DNA of 64,000 nucleotides from the NCBI RefSeq assembly GCF_000178835.2, contig NC_015275.1, forward strand, positions 4,369,001 to 4,433,000. Reading direction: 5' to 3'. This document shows positions 38,329-47,218 of the stretch, piece after piece; position 1 is the first letter of the stretch, and every line of letters starts with the position of its first letter. The notes under the pieces were generated by a model. It had not been told where the DNA came from. It did no database searches and was given only the letters and a program-made list of their open reading frames with translations. Both the position numbers and the translations under genes were made by a program. This DNA is from Cellulosilyticum lentocellum DSM 5427. Lineage in GTDB: Bacteria; Bacillota; Clostridia; Lachnospirales; Cellulosilyticaceae.

Positions 38329-38697
38329 TTATCTAACTACTTCATATCCCCTAGCTTCTAAAGCTTTTAGTGCCTTTTCAAAGTTTTCTTCTTTAGTAAG
38401 AAGGTAATCTGTATTAAAAGTAGATATAGCAAATATGCCTATCTGCTCCTCAGCTAAAATAGTAGAAAGCTTTGATAAAATGCCTATAAGAGAGAAATCT
38501 AAAACGCCTTCAATACGAAAACCTCTCCAACCATCTTCTCTTTCTATGGTTTCACTTGGCGCAAATTTTGTAGCACATACTAAAGATAACTCCTCATCTG
38601 TCTTACCTACAAAACAAAAGGAATCCTCAAAATTGACCTTATTAATATCTTCAATTTTGCATACTGAAAATGCTTCATTAATGACCTTAAGTTTCAT
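38329..38697 (-). CDS. ACT-domain protein
   Basis: A 122-residue protein of two small ferredoxin-like halves. The second (FSLIGILSKLSTILAEEQIGIFAISTFNTDYLLTK, in part) is a clear ACT-type fold, as in CASTOR/ACT_7 proteins that bind amino acids. It has no catalytic domain. AAAGGA lies 10 bases before the ATG. It ends 22 bp before the BtaA-like gene; since that enzyme uses SAM, an amino-acid sensor might tune it, but such proteins are also common alone. Confidence 0.75.
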   Translation of the reverse strand: MKLKVINEAFSVCKIEDINKVNFEDSFCFVGKTDEELSLVCATKFAPSETIEREDGWRGFRIEGVLDFSLIGILSKLSTILAEEQIGIFAISTFNTDYLLTKEENFEKALKALEARGYEVVR

Positions 38698-38758
38698 TAT
38701 ATTCGTCCTTTCTTATACCATAAAATTGTTGTAACTGTTCAACCCAATAAGTTAGTAT

Positions 38759-39151
38759 TTAGTTATTTTGTTTGTAGACAAAGATATCACCATCTACTAT
38801 CGAATCTTCTTTTTCAAATTTAGGAATACTGGCAGATTTGTCTGCTTGGAAAACTAGATCTCCATTATCAATCTTAAAAACATACGTGATCTTTTCTTCA
38901 TCATCGATAGTTAACAATAATTCATCCTTCACTATTCTATATGTACCAATAGGTAACTGACTGCTTAATGCAGAAAATACAAAAATAAACTCATTGCCAT
39001 CCTTTAAATTAATATAGGGAGGAAATATTTGTGAGGTATCTTTCATTTCATAAGTTCCAATAGGAAGTTCTAGTGCTTCTTCCTCTGAGCATCCCCCTAG
39101 TGAAACTGCCAACACCGTTATTACTAATAATGCAATTAAACTTTTTTTCAT
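38759..39151 (-). CDS. Hypothetical lipoprotein
   Basis: A 130-residue protein with lipobox SLGGC (Cys21) after a hydrophobic signal. The mature part is small, beta-rich and acidic (ELPIGTYEMKDTSQIFPPY; LPIGTYRIVKDELLLTI), with a repeated LPIGTY motif suggesting a lipocalin-like or beta-sandwich fold. Anchored outside the membrane. No family recognised. It lies inside the lipid-like run, between the nucleotidyltransferase and the ACT protein. Confidence 0.7.
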   Translation of the reverse strand: MKKSLIALLVITVLAVSLGGCSEEEALELPIGTYEMKDTSQIFPPYINLKDGNEFIFVFSALSSQLPIGTYRIVKDELLLTIDDEEKITYVFKIDNGDLVFQADKSASIPKFEKEDSIVDGDIFVYKQNN

Positions 39152-39200
39152 AACTTGCTCCTCCCATCTACTACTTCAAATTTATCTTTAAAAAGCTATT

Positions 39201-39959
39201 TTAATTATCAACGAATATCTGTTTAACCATATAGTGTGAAAACTCTTTTGCTAGTTTAAAATCCATTGAAAAACATTCATTAGATTGATAACATTTTACC
39301 GCTTCTTTTATAACAGGCACATATACGGAAGGCAATTTTTTGATCCCCCATAACCCACCTTGTTCTTTGGAAATAACAAGATTCTCTCTCATATATGCAA
39401 GTACGCGGCAAAGATTTAAAACGCTATAAATAGGATTCTCTATAATTTCATCTTCTGCACATTCAACATCACATTTTATACTATCGATGTAATTAGCTTT
39501 TGGTATTTCTCCAAATAGTGTTGCAATATCCTTGCCGCAAAGAACAATACCAACAGACCTAATTACTGTAAAATGTGCCGCTAGATCCTTATCTACACCA
39601 TTCATTGCTTTAACATACTCTTCTATATTGTCCTTACACTTTTCTTTGTGCGCATTTGAAAAATGAAGTTCAAAGGGTGTAGGATAAATAAATTCTGAAC
39701 AGACTTTTTCAAGAACTAGGCTCATTTCCAAGCCTTTGGGTGGACACGCCTTGTCTAATTCCATCAAAACTTTGATAAGTTCTTTCTTTTCCTCTAATGA
39801 GGGTATTTCTTTAGTTACAACTAAAAAATCAATATCACTTTTGTCCCAATTAAAGCAACCAAATGCGATAGAACCGTGAACATATATCCCCACAAGATTA
39901 TCTGAAAGTACTCTATTGTACTCACAGGATATTTGATCTAATATTTCATTATAATTCAC
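39201..39959 (-). CDS. Nucleotidyltransferase, aminoglycoside adenylyltransferase-like
   Basis: A 252-residue protein. The Pol-beta motif YVHGSIAFGCFNWDKSDIDF (residues 26-45) has the GS and two Asp (42, 44) metal ligands. The C-terminal part (SVLNLCRVLAYMRENLVISK; GGLWGIKKL) fits the ANT(3'')/ANT(9)-type domain. It could modify an aminoglycoside, or a small molecule made in the cluster. GTG is the start, with AAGAGGTG upstream. Substrate cannot be read from sequence. Confidence 0.75.
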   Translation of the reverse strand: MNYNEILDQISCEYNRVLSDNLVGIYVHGSIAFGCFNWDKSDIDFLVVTKEIPSLEEKKELIKVLMELDKACPPKGLEMSLVLEKVCSEFIYPTPFELHFSNAHKEKCKDNIEEYVKAMNGVDKDLAAHFTVIRSVGIVLCGKDIATLFGEIPKANYIDSIKCDVECAEDEIIENPIYSVLNLCRVLAYMRENLVISKEQGGLWGIKKLPSVYVPVIKEAVKCYQSNECFSMDFKLAKEFSHYMVKQIFVDN

Positions 39960-40054
39960 CTAATCACACCTCTTCCAATATACAAACCATCTTCTATAGA
40001 ATGTCTCAACAATTCCTTATGTAAAGTGCTATTTTATTTAATACCTCTCAATAA

Positions 40055-42694
40055 TTAGCTATTAATTATCACTTCTTCATTTCTCTTTAAAATTTCCACT
40101 ATTCCTTTAGCTCCATCTAGCTTAATATAGTCACCATCTTGTATTCTTGTTGTCACTTGTTCTACTGATACTACCGCTGGAAGCCCTAACTCTCTTGATA
40201 CAATAGCTGCATGTGAAAGTAAACTGCCTCTTTCCACTACAACTCCTGCTGCCATATTAAAAAGTAGAATCCAACCTGGGTCAGTTTGCTTAGCTATTAA
40301 AATCTCTCCAAACTGTAACCTTGCTTCTTTAGGATTAAGGACTACTCTTGCATATCCTTCTACTATACCTGCAGAACAGCCTAGGCCAGTTAAGATACTC
40401 GAATGCTCTGTGCTATCTTGCTTACTTTCTTGGCTTTCTCCACTTTCTATCTCTCCACCTTTCATCATTTTGCCAAGCTCATTTTGCATAGCTTCATTAA
40501 AATTATCTATGCGCTTACTGCTTCCAAAACAGCCTTTCACCATAAAACGTCTTGGTGGGTCTTCCTTTAAGGTGTCTCTTTCATAATCTAGTTTTCTAAC
40601 AGCAACTAGTTCTTTTAAGTTATAGCTTGTCGCTGTATGGTCAATGACACCTAGTATTTCTGAGACCTCTAGATAAAAAATATCTTCTTGATTATCAATG
40701 AGTCCTGTAGAGGCCCATCTCATTCCTATTTCCAAAAAGATTTGTCTCACCCTACCAAAAAGTCTGGTCCTTTCAAACCTTAGATTCTCTCTATTACGTA
40801 CTAATCTTCTCGCCGCTTTGAGCACCTTGATATATCTTCTTCGTTTTAACCCTTTGAGTTTACTATTGACCTTTTCTTCTATCATTTGATTAAGGTCATA
40901 ACTTTCTACCCTTCGCACATTCATACTATTCGCACCAATAGCGCGGTATAAAACAAGCGGATCATCTGCCACTGTTCTAGATTCTAGTTTCAGTTCATCT
41001 AAACACCTATCGCTAAAAGTTGTTAAATACTCATTGATTTGCTTCCTTAACTCAGGCAACCTTTCAATCTCTATTTCAATGGTTTGAAGGCCTCCTTCTA
41101 AAAATAGTTTTCCTAGAGCCTTTTCTCTTACATATGTCCCCATCTGTCCTATCATCTCGGCTGGCTTGGCGCTAATAATATCTCCTTGGCCAATCAGAAA
41201 CTGATTAGCAAGGCTTTCATCCTCTAGCCATTTCTTTGACAAACTGCGAAGTAAACCATGACCAATCATACAGAAGAAGTCATTAGCTAAAGGTGCATCC
41301 CACTTTGTCATAAGCTTCTTTTCTAGCAGCTTATAATAACTATATAGCTCATCAAGCCTCATATTTTGTACATCTACTTTTTCCAGGCTTTCGTCTAACC
41401 TTATGTAAAACTTCCTAATGCTTTTTTCTAATCTTCTATACTCCCCTAACATCTTAAAACCTGTTTTGATAAGTCTCAATAAGTCTTTCGTTCTATCTAA
41501 GCCTTTGGCTTCAGGCGTTTCAATACTTTTTAAGAAAGCCTCAGGTAGCTCCCCTTTAACTCCCATCATTTGCTCCATAAACTTCTTATTAAACTGATAG
41601 CCTGGTAAGATAGCAAGTAGCTTATACCAAGAAACCAAATTGTAGTAAACTCTATGATCTACAAAGCCCAGCATATTATCAAAAATCTGAGTTTCTTTTT
41701 GAATAATCGTTTCACTTACACCAAAATTTCTACAGAACTGACGATAAACCTCTGCATAAGCCTTTCTAATAAAGGAAAAGGTAAGAGGCATGGTGGTGCC
41801 AATGTAACTTTCTGCAATATTGCTATTATCAAATACACCCACAGTCCCTTGCTCTTCTAGCGTTAAGCCCAAAGTCGTAATTGGACGTGACTGTAATAAA
41901 TACAGCTGCCCATCTTCGAAAGCCCACTCAATATCCTGATATTTATTAAAATGTCGGCTTGCTTTTCTTGCTAACGAAGCTACTGCTTGGATTTCACTAT
42001 CTTGAAGGACCACCTTATCTTTTTGATTTGGGGTTTCAATAGTCTTAAGTTCTCCTTCTTCTATGCCATGCTTCATTTCTTTTTCTCCAAGTACCTTGCT
42101 TAAGACCTGTCCCTTCTGGTCTACTTCATAAACATCTGCATCACATGCGCCATCTACCAAGGCCGAACCTAATCCAAAAACAGCCGAAACAATAGCTGTC
42201 TTAATATCCCCATTAGTAGGATTGACAGCAAAAGCTACACCTGCAGCACTAGAACATACCATTCTTTGAATGATAACGGCAGGAACTTCCACCTCCCCAC
42301 CTAACATTCTTTGCTCCTTATAGGCTTTTACACGTTCACTAAAGCCTGATTCCCACACCTTATAAACAGCAGCTACTACGTCTTTTGCGTCCACCCACAA
42401 ATAAGTTTCAAACTGACCTGCAAATGATGTAGCTATGCCATCTTCACTCAAAGCAGAGGATCTTACTGCATACCTATCATCTCCCCCTAATGCACTGATA
42501 GTTTCTCTTACCTCTTGCTCAAATAGCTCTCTTTGCTCTAGATCCTTCGTTGCCTCAAATGCAGAAGGTAATACTACTACCCATTCAGGAATATGAAAAC
42601 TCCCTTGAGCCAAACCTAAAAGTGCCGAGGCCTTACCACCTATTTGTTTTCGTTCTTCTTTAGTTAACTCTGACCCATGCTTTATGTACTTCAT
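40055..42694 (-). CDS. PEP synthase/rifampin phosphotransferase-like enzyme
   Basis: An 879-residue protein. The N-terminal ATP-grasp-like domain (IGGKASALLGLAQGSFHIPEW, to about residue 300; AVRSSALSEDG) is followed by a large helical middle and a swivelling phosphohistidine domain at the end: GSLLSHAAIVSRELGLPAVV with His828. This order is that of rifampin phosphotransferases and PEP synthases, which turn ATP into AMP and phosphate while loading the His, then phosphorylate an acceptor. PEP synthase has a further C-terminal PEP-binding barrel that is absent, so the middle part sets the acceptor, unknown here. In a lipid-like cluster the acceptor could be a lipid or sugar rather than an antibiotic. 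Confidence 0.8.
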   Translation of the reverse strand: MKYIKHGSELTKEERKQIGGKASALLGLAQGSFHIPEWVVVLPSAFEATKDLEQRELFEQEVRETISALGGDDRYAVRSSALSEDGIATSFAGQFETYLWVDAKDVVAAVYKVWESGFSERVKAYKEQRMLGGEVEVPAVIIQRMVCSSAAGVAFAVNPTNGDIKTAIVSAVFGLGSALVDGACDADVYEVDQKGQVLSKVLGEKEMKHGIEEGELKTIETPNQKDKVVLQDSEIQAVASLARKASRHFNKYQDIEWAFEDGQLYLLQSRPITTLGLTLEEQGTVGVFDNSNIAESYIGTTMPLTFSFIRKAYAEVYRQFCRNFGVSETIIQKETQIFDNMLGFVDHRVYYNLVSWYKLLAILPGYQFNKKFMEQMMGVKGELPEAFLKSIETPEAKGLDRTKDLLRLIKTGFKMLGEYRRLEKSIRKFYIRLDESLEKVDVQNMRLDELYSYYKLLEKKLMTKWDAPLANDFFCMIGHGLLRSLSKKWLEDESLANQFLIGQGDIISAKPAEMIGQMGTYVREKALGKLFLEGGLQTIEIEIERLPELRKQINEYLTTFSDRCLDELKLESRTVADDPLVLYRAIGANSMNVRRVESYDLNQMIEEKVNSKLKGLKRRRYIKVLKAARRLVRNRENLRFERTRLFGRVRQIFLEIGMRWASTGLIDNQEDIFYLEVSEILGVIDHTATSYNLKELVAVRKLDYERDTLKEDPPRRFMVKGCFGSSKRIDNFNEAMQNELGKMMKGGEIESGESQESKQDSTEHSSILTGLGCSAGIVEGYARVVLNPKEARLQFGEILIAKQTDPGWILLFNMAAGVVVERGSLLSHAAIVSRELGLPAVVSVEQVTTRIQDGDYIKLDGAKGIVEILKRNEEVIINS

Positions 42695-42757
42695 CTTATC
42701 CCCCCTATTTCACCTAAAGACCTATGCCACATAGTACTCAATTTAGTACATACTTTC

Positions 42758-43228
42758 TCATATATGATTAATTTTAATTTTATTGATTTCATTCCATATA
42801 TTTGTTATCCAAGCAAAATCATCACTTTTTAGCAGATACACTTTAAAGCCATATAACTTTCCATTCTGTGCAACTGATGCATCATCATCTACATGCAAAT
42901 CAATTCTATATTTAGAGGGATATTTTGATGGCACAGGTTCAGTTTTATTTCTTTGCACCTCTTTTTGATGTCGTTCGCCATTGACCACCTCGTCTATTAT
43001 TATTCCATAGTGTTTAAATAGTGACTTAATATATCTTTCAGATCGAAAAGAGGTGGTATATACCCATAGTTTTATCCCATTTTCACGTATTTTTAATAGA
43101 AGTTCTATGGTCCCTAACCGTAATCTTTCTTTATATATAAGACTATAAGGAAACCTTAATGGTTTTTCTATTGCAACTTTAGTGGGATCAACTAATAACG
43201 TATCATCTAAATCAAATGAGACTATCAT
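42758..43228 (-). CDS. HAD-like hydrolase
   Basis: A 156-residue protein starting with the HAD nucleophile motif FDLDDTLL (Asp6, Asp8). Motif II is probably VYTTSF (Thr), and the final acidic motif is DLHVDDDASV. No cap domain is visible at this length. It would dephosphorylate a small phosphate ester. RBS AAGGGGG precedes the ATG. It sits between the acyltransferase and the PEP-synthase-like gene with gaps of about 50-60 bp. Confidence 0.75.
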   Translation of the reverse strand: MIVSFDLDDTLLVDPTKVAIEKPLRFPYSLIYKERLRLGTIELLLKIRENGIKLWVYTTSFRSERYIKSLFKHYGIIIDEVVNGERHQKEVQRNKTEPVPSKYPSKYRIDLHVDDDASVAQNGKLYGFKVYLLKSDDFAWITNIWNEINKIKINHI

Positions 43229-43275
43229 ACCATTCCCCCTTATGAAAGAGTCTACTTATCCTATTAGCTTCAAAA

Positions 43276-44487
43276 TTACATGCCCTCATAGGCACTACTA
43301 CATAATTGCATTTTTTCATTAACAGTCAGTACACCTACAGTCATTTTTGCTGCAGGAGAGGCTGGTGGAATAAACATTGCTTCCTTTATATTAACATTAT
43401 TGATTTTCCCCAAATTAGTAATACTATAGCTACTAGGCTTTCTAAACCCAAACATACTGCCTCCAACAAATTCTCCTGCCTTACTCTTAAAACCACCAAG
43501 TGCAGATATTGCTGCTGAATCTAAAAGTGTTGGTTCTATCTCTAAGTAGCACGCAAGTACTAGCATTAATTTACGATTATCTTGCATATGAGCTTTTACG
43601 CACTTATGAACCTCTTTGGCCTTCTCTATTACATCAGTTGTTTTAGTCTTACATACTATGCCAATTGCTGTAGCATAATTTCCAAGTGCTCCCGTTTGAT
43701 AACACTTAATCTTCTCCCGAATATCTACAGCTATAATAATCTTATTCGTACCCGTTTTTAAATACATGTGTGCCATTAGTAAATCATTCATAGAAATTCC
43801 ATTTTCTTTACAAGAGGTTTTCATTTCTTCTAACTTGTCTCCGTAAAGTTGGTAAGACTTATAGCTAACCGTATGATTTTTAACATACTCCTTAGTAAAT
43901 TCTTGGTATTGTTTATAAGTTACCTGGTGTTGTTCCTTTTTCCATTGTTTATTGGTACGTTTAATGAGTAGCTTACTAATACCAGATAATTCACTCTTAG
44001 ATGGTAGGTCTTGTATACTCTTAATCAGTTTTTCTTCTATATATTTAGGACTCATCCCGGATACATAATGATTAGCAAATTCCTGGGATAGTTCTAGCAG
44101 ACTACGTCCATCTGCTAATAAATGATGGGCAACAAAGAGAACCTTCATTCCCTCCTTTAATGGATACACATATACTTTAAGTAACCCTTCTTCAAATAGA
44201 TCCCATTTCTCCGCTGCAATACGCTTATAGTCTTCCCACATATGGTGAATGCTATTTTTCTCTTCAAAGTAAATCATTGATTGTTCTTTTGCTACATAAT
44301 AAAGCTTCTCTGTTCCTTCTTCATACTGGACTGTACATCTTAGAAAAGGATGTGCCTGCGCCAAGGCATCTAATGAAGCTTCTACTCTTTTTTCTTCATA
44401 GTGTGCATCTAATTCTAGTAGAATGCCAAAATGCATATTAGGACACATGAAATGAGCCCGCTCTGTTACTATATATTGCTTTTCCAT
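43276..44487 (-). CDS. Condensation-domain/WS-DGAT-like acyltransferase
   Basis: A 403-residue protein of the chloramphenicol acetyltransferase-like fold. The catalytic motif is VAHHLLADGRSL (His121, His122, Asp126, Gly127), the HHxxxDG motif of NRPS condensation domains, wax ester synthases and alcohol acetyltransferases. A second-half structural motif may be GNYATAIGIV. It joins an activated acyl group to an alcohol or amine. The start is ATG 44487, three bases after GGAGGAAG; an in-frame TTG at 44607 has no site. It follows the UbiA gene, suggesting an acylated prenyl or lipid product. Confidence 0.75.
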   Translation of the reverse strand: MEKQYIVTERAHFMCPNMHFGILLELDAHYEEKRVEASLDALAQAHPFLRCTVQYEEGTEKLYYVAKEQSMIYFEEKNSIHHMWEDYKRIAAEKWDLFEEGLLKVYVYPLKEGMKVLFVAHHLLADGRSLLELSQEFANHYVSGMSPKYIEEKLIKSIQDLPSKSELSGISKLLIKRTNKQWKKEQHQVTYKQYQEFTKEYVKNHTVSYKSYQLYGDKLEEMKTSCKENGISMNDLLMAHMYLKTGTNKIIIAVDIREKIKCYQTGALGNYATAIGIVCKTKTTDVIEKAKEVHKCVKAHMQDNRKLMLVLACYLEIEPTLLDSAAISALGGFKSKAGEFVGGSMFGFRKPSSYSITNLGKINNVNIKEAMFIPPASPAAKMTVGVLTVNEKMQLCSSAYEGM

Positions 44488-44610
44488 ACACTTCCTCCAA
44501 TCATATGTATACTTTCTATTTTTAAACCCTGCATGTTGTTCTATGTCAATTTTATCTAAGTCTCCTTCATTCAAACATTCCTTCGTTGAACTGCATCTAT
44601 CAATCAAAAA

Positions 44611-45510
44611 TTATAACAGTAGTGGTATAATACCTAGCGACAAATAATCTACTAAAGTCCATATGCCAGATAGTACCTCTAATCTAGAACCGTTTTTACC
44701 ATGAGGATTCTTTAGATAACGTATGCCTCCTACTATGCAGATGATAATGGCAATTCCCAAGGTAATGCTAGCCGGGAATGCTCCTCCTAATTGATATAGT
44801 GCAAGGAAAGTAGAAGCAAAGGAAATAACCATCGCCCCTAGCCATATACCAACACTGGTCTTTCTCCCCCATAATTTTGAGTAGGTCTCCACTCCTTCTT
44901 CCTCATCTTCTTCTGCTCTCATTTTACGTCCCACCTCTATAACCATACCATCAAAGAAACTAGAAATAATGAACCATGCTAAAGCACTTCCTATTTGTAC
45001 CCCTGGCCTAGGGAAGAACTCACAGGCAGTAGCAAAGAAATCTAGCTGAGGCATAATGAGCATATGACTAAACATATACCATCCCATGTGCTTTCTTAGC
45101 CAATTACTTATAAAAAACTCCTTGCACATACAACCATAATAAATCCATAGTACAACTAACAAAATCAGTAATTTGGGCTCATACAAACCACAAATAACAA
45201 ACTGTCCTACTCCTAATACAAAGCCTATTTTCCCTAACTCTTCTCGCTTTACAAGTCCTCTAGGGACAGGTCTGTAAGGTCTATATTTTGAGTCTTCTTC
45301 AAAATCCTTATATTCATCTGCAATACGAAGTAGCATAAAAAAGGAAATCGACACATAAAAGGAAACGGCTAAAGCTTTAATTGTAATCCTTCCATCAAGT
45401 GTTGCTGCTGAATAACTAATAGCACTGAAGCTAAATGCCAAAATCATAGGTATGTACATAGCTAACGGGAATCTTTCCTTTTGATAGATATACCATCTAT
45501 TTTCTTTCAT
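44611..45510 (-). CDS. UbiA-family prenyltransferase
   Basis: A 299-residue membrane protein with about eight spans. The first metal/pyrophosphate motif is RIADEYKDFEEDSKYRPYRP (Asp65, Asp69) followed by VPRGLV, typical of UbiA enzymes; the second Asp motif is FFDGMVIEVGRKMRAEEDE. It transfers a prenyl chain from its diphosphate to an acceptor at the membrane. The XRE gene overlaps its start by 14 bp. An anaerobe without obvious quinone genes here, plus a prenol-kinase-like protein in the same run, makes a special lipid a likely product. Confidence 0.85.
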   Translation of the reverse strand: MKENRWYIYQKERFPLAMYIPMILAFSFSAISYSAATLDGRITIKALAVSFYVSISFFMLLRIADEYKDFEEDSKYRPYRPVPRGLVKREELGKIGFVLGVGQFVICGLYEPKLLILLVVLWIYYGCMCKEFFISNWLRKHMGWYMFSHMLIMPQLDFFATACEFFPRPGVQIGSALAWFIISSFFDGMVIEVGRKMRAEEDEEEGVETYSKLWGRKTSVGIWLGAMVISFASTFLALYQLGGAFPASITLGIAIIICIVGGIRYLKNPHGKNGSRLEVLSGIWTLVDYLSLGIIPLLL

Positions 45511-46015
45511 TCTGATTTTCCTCTCTATTATGGATTAGTTCAATATGCTTATCTGCCCAAAGCTGTAGCGCTTGTGCATTCATGGATATTCTCTGAAGCT
45601 CCTCTAATATATGATTAAAATCCTCATGTTCATCTTCAGAAATCACACCATCTGCTGCAATTTGAATTAATTTTTCTCTCAGTTCATCAGCATTTTGTAA
45701 TGAGCCTAATGCCTTTAGGGCAATACGATCAAACTCCTCTATCTCTATTGTCCTAACAGTCTTTTCTCCAATAGGACATTGTTTGGAACAATACACATTA
45801 CAAAGTTCTGGTGAGCCATAAGCTTTAGCTAATTGTAATACTTCTTCTGGATAAGGATTCACTGTGCCAAGTTCAATCCTCGCTAATCTTGTGCGATCCA
45901 TTCCTATTAACTCTGCCGTACTTTCTCTACTGTTAAACCTACTGTCTTCCTCTGCAGCTTTGTAACGTGCAATACAATACACGTTATCTGCTGCTTTCGT
46001 AGCTTTTTTACCCAT
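45497..46015 (-). CDS. XRE-family transcriptional regulator
   Basis: A 172-residue protein with a Cro/CI helix-turn-helix near residues 28-75 (STAELIGMDRTRLARIELGT). A cysteine-rich stretch follows (CNVYCSKQCPIGEK), seen in some clostridial XRE proteins, and then an acidic helical C-terminus. It overlaps the UbiA gene by 14 bp, so it heads the lipid-like run and may control it. A small divergent unit at 46096-46312 starts about 80 bp upstream. Confidence 0.88.
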   Translation of the reverse strand: MGKKATKAADNVYCIARYKAAEEDSRFNSRESTAELIGMDRTRLARIELGTVNPYPEEVLQLAKAYGSPELCNVYCSKQCPIGEKTVRTIEIEEFDRIALKALGSLQNADELREKLIQIAADGVISEDEHEDFNHILEELQRISMNAQALQLWADKHIELIHNREENQNERK

Positions 46016-46095
46016 TTTTACTTTCCCCCATATCCCATATAATCATCTTATAAATATTCATCTACTTTAGATTATTTTAAATAATAAAACAACTA

Positions 46096-46124
46096 TTGTA
46101 AATGAATATTCAAAAGGTTAAAAA
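46096..46124 (+). promoter_or_regulatory. Weak candidate promoter of the small orphan unit
   Basis: TTGTAA (46096-46101), 17-bp spacer, TAAAAA (46119-46124). The -10 box is poor. Confidence 0.35.
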
Positions 46125-46154
46125 ACCAATCACAACTAAAGAAGGAGGAAAAGA

Positions 46155-46220
46155 ATGAATGTAAGAAAAATCCACTTCAAGGCACCCTTACAAGGCGTAT
46201 TTTACCAAAGGCACCAATGA
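46155..46220 (+). CDS. Short ORF, 21 residues, in an orphan transcription unit
   Basis: ATG 46155 follows a very strong site (GAAGGAGGAAAAGA) and opens 21 codons beginning MNVRKIHFKAPLQG, ending QRHQ. The rest of the unit has short hairpins (GGCAC/GTGCC; GCGTA/TACGC) and ends at the terminator 46277-46312. No other gene follows on this strand. It diverges from the XRE regulator. It might be a signalling or leader peptide, or the unit may act as RNA; other frames here are also partly open, so the peptide is uncertain. Confidence 0.45.
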   Translation: MNVRKIHFKAPLQGVFYQRHQ

Positions 46221-46276
46221 CAGTGCCTCAGCAGTAACCGCGTAGTTCATACGCACTTCACTTCCTATAATATAAA

Positions 46277-46312
46277 AGCAGTAAATGTACGATACATTTA
46301 CTGCTCTTTTTT
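46277..46312 (+). terminator. Intrinsic terminator of the small orphan unit
   Basis: AGCAGTAAATGTA pairs with TACATTTACTGCT around CGA, followed by CTTTTTT. Confidence 0.9.
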
Positions 46313-46374
46313 ATTTATGCTAATAGTCATGTTACAATAACACCTATAGATATTACAGAAAATAAATAGTACTG

Positions 46375-46842
46375 CTATAAAATATAAAGTTCATTTTCCT
46401 CATCATAGGTAAATCCTGCTGATAGCAACGTATTACAGGAGGCCTTATTATCCTCATCAGGCTGTACAATAATTCTCTTGGCGCTTGTTGTTTCAAATAA
46501 ATGTTTCACTAATAAGTTAATAATTTTTGTCCCTATTCCCTTTTTCAAGTAGTCCCTCTCGCCAATCATATAATCTATGCTATATGTCCCTTCTAGCTCA
46601 ATATCGCCATGCCAGTCTTCTCCACTTAATTTATACTCATAGCACTGGCAAAAACCAATATCCTTTCCATCACAAACTACTATAAAATGTTCCACCCAAG
46701 AGAACTCATCTTGATCATGCTCTAGTTCATAAATCCAATCTAGTGGTTGTTCATACCATTTAGCAACATAGTCCTCATACACCCATTTTTTAAATAACCC
46801 AATATCACAACTTTTAAACTTTCTCAGCTCTAAACTATACAT
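46375..46842 (-). CDS. GNAT acetyltransferase, AAC(6')-like
   Basis: A 155-residue acetyltransferase. LRKFKSCDIGLFKKW opens the fold; SIDYMIGERDYLKKGIGTKI carries the acetyl-CoA loop; IVQPDEDNKASCNTLLSAGF is the conserved end motif. This layout matches aminoglycoside 6'-N-acetyltransferase-like and Acetyltransf_8 proteins, but many act on other amines. The start is ATG 46842 because GGGGGGA lies 6-7 bases upstream; the frame extends five codons further over that site. Confidence 0.85.
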   Translation of the reverse strand: MYSLELRKFKSCDIGLFKKWVYEDYVAKWYEQPLDWIYELEHDQDEFSWVEHFIVVCDGKDIGFCQCYEYKLSGEDWHGDIELEGTYSIDYMIGERDYLKKGIGTKIINLLVKHLFETTSAKRIIVQPDEDNKASCNTLLSAGFTYDEENELYIL

Positions 46843-46882
46843 TGCCAATCCCCCCAAGGTTGAGTCTCTTTCACCTTATTTT

Positions 46883-47182
46883 TTAAATTTCATAATCTAT
46901 GCACTTTCTATTCCTTAAAACAGAGCCCACAAAGCTACTTACTCTTAAATGTTCTTCGTGAATTTGATAAGCTTGTAGTGTTTCTACAGAATCAAATTCG
47001 CTCACTAAAACAACATCAAAACTCCCACTTTTTAATGGTTCTATGATTACTTCTATAGTCCTTATTTCTTTAATTTTAGCCTTTAATCCCTCTAACTCTT
47101 CTTTAACTTTTTTAGCATTATTACAGTTTTCTTCCTGTGATATTTCTTCTTTAAAATTCCATGCGACAATATGCTTAATCAC
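46883..47182 (-). CDS. Dabb-family stress-responsive alpha/beta barrel protein
   Basis: A 99-residue protein: MIKHIVAWNFKEE at the start, then DVVLVSEFDSVETLQAYQIH and the HLRV segment, all standard for the Dabb fold (dimeric alpha+beta barrel). Function of most bacterial members is unknown; some bind small metabolites or cyclise polyketides. It lies 40 bp from the GNAT gene and follows the VOC gene, so the three probably share the promoter at 47747-47774. Confidence 0.85.
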   Translation of the reverse strand: MIKHIVAWNFKEEISQEENCNNAKKVKEELEGLKAKIKEIRTIEVIIEPLKSGSFDVVLVSEFDSVETLQAYQIHEEHLRVSSFVGSVLRNRKCIDYEI

Positions 47183-47218
47183 TGTACTCCCCTACCCTTA
47201 ATTCCAATATATCTCATT

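Noticed and set aside
40055-42694. Calling this gene a rifampin resistance enzyme
   Set aside because: Domain order fits, but the acceptor-binding part cannot be judged from sequence and the neighbours are lipid-type.
46190-46250. 20-codon frame on the minus strand (MNYAVTAEALSLVPLVKYAL)
   Set aside because: Overlaps the + strand unit that has the stronger ribosome binding site and the terminator; weaker start context.
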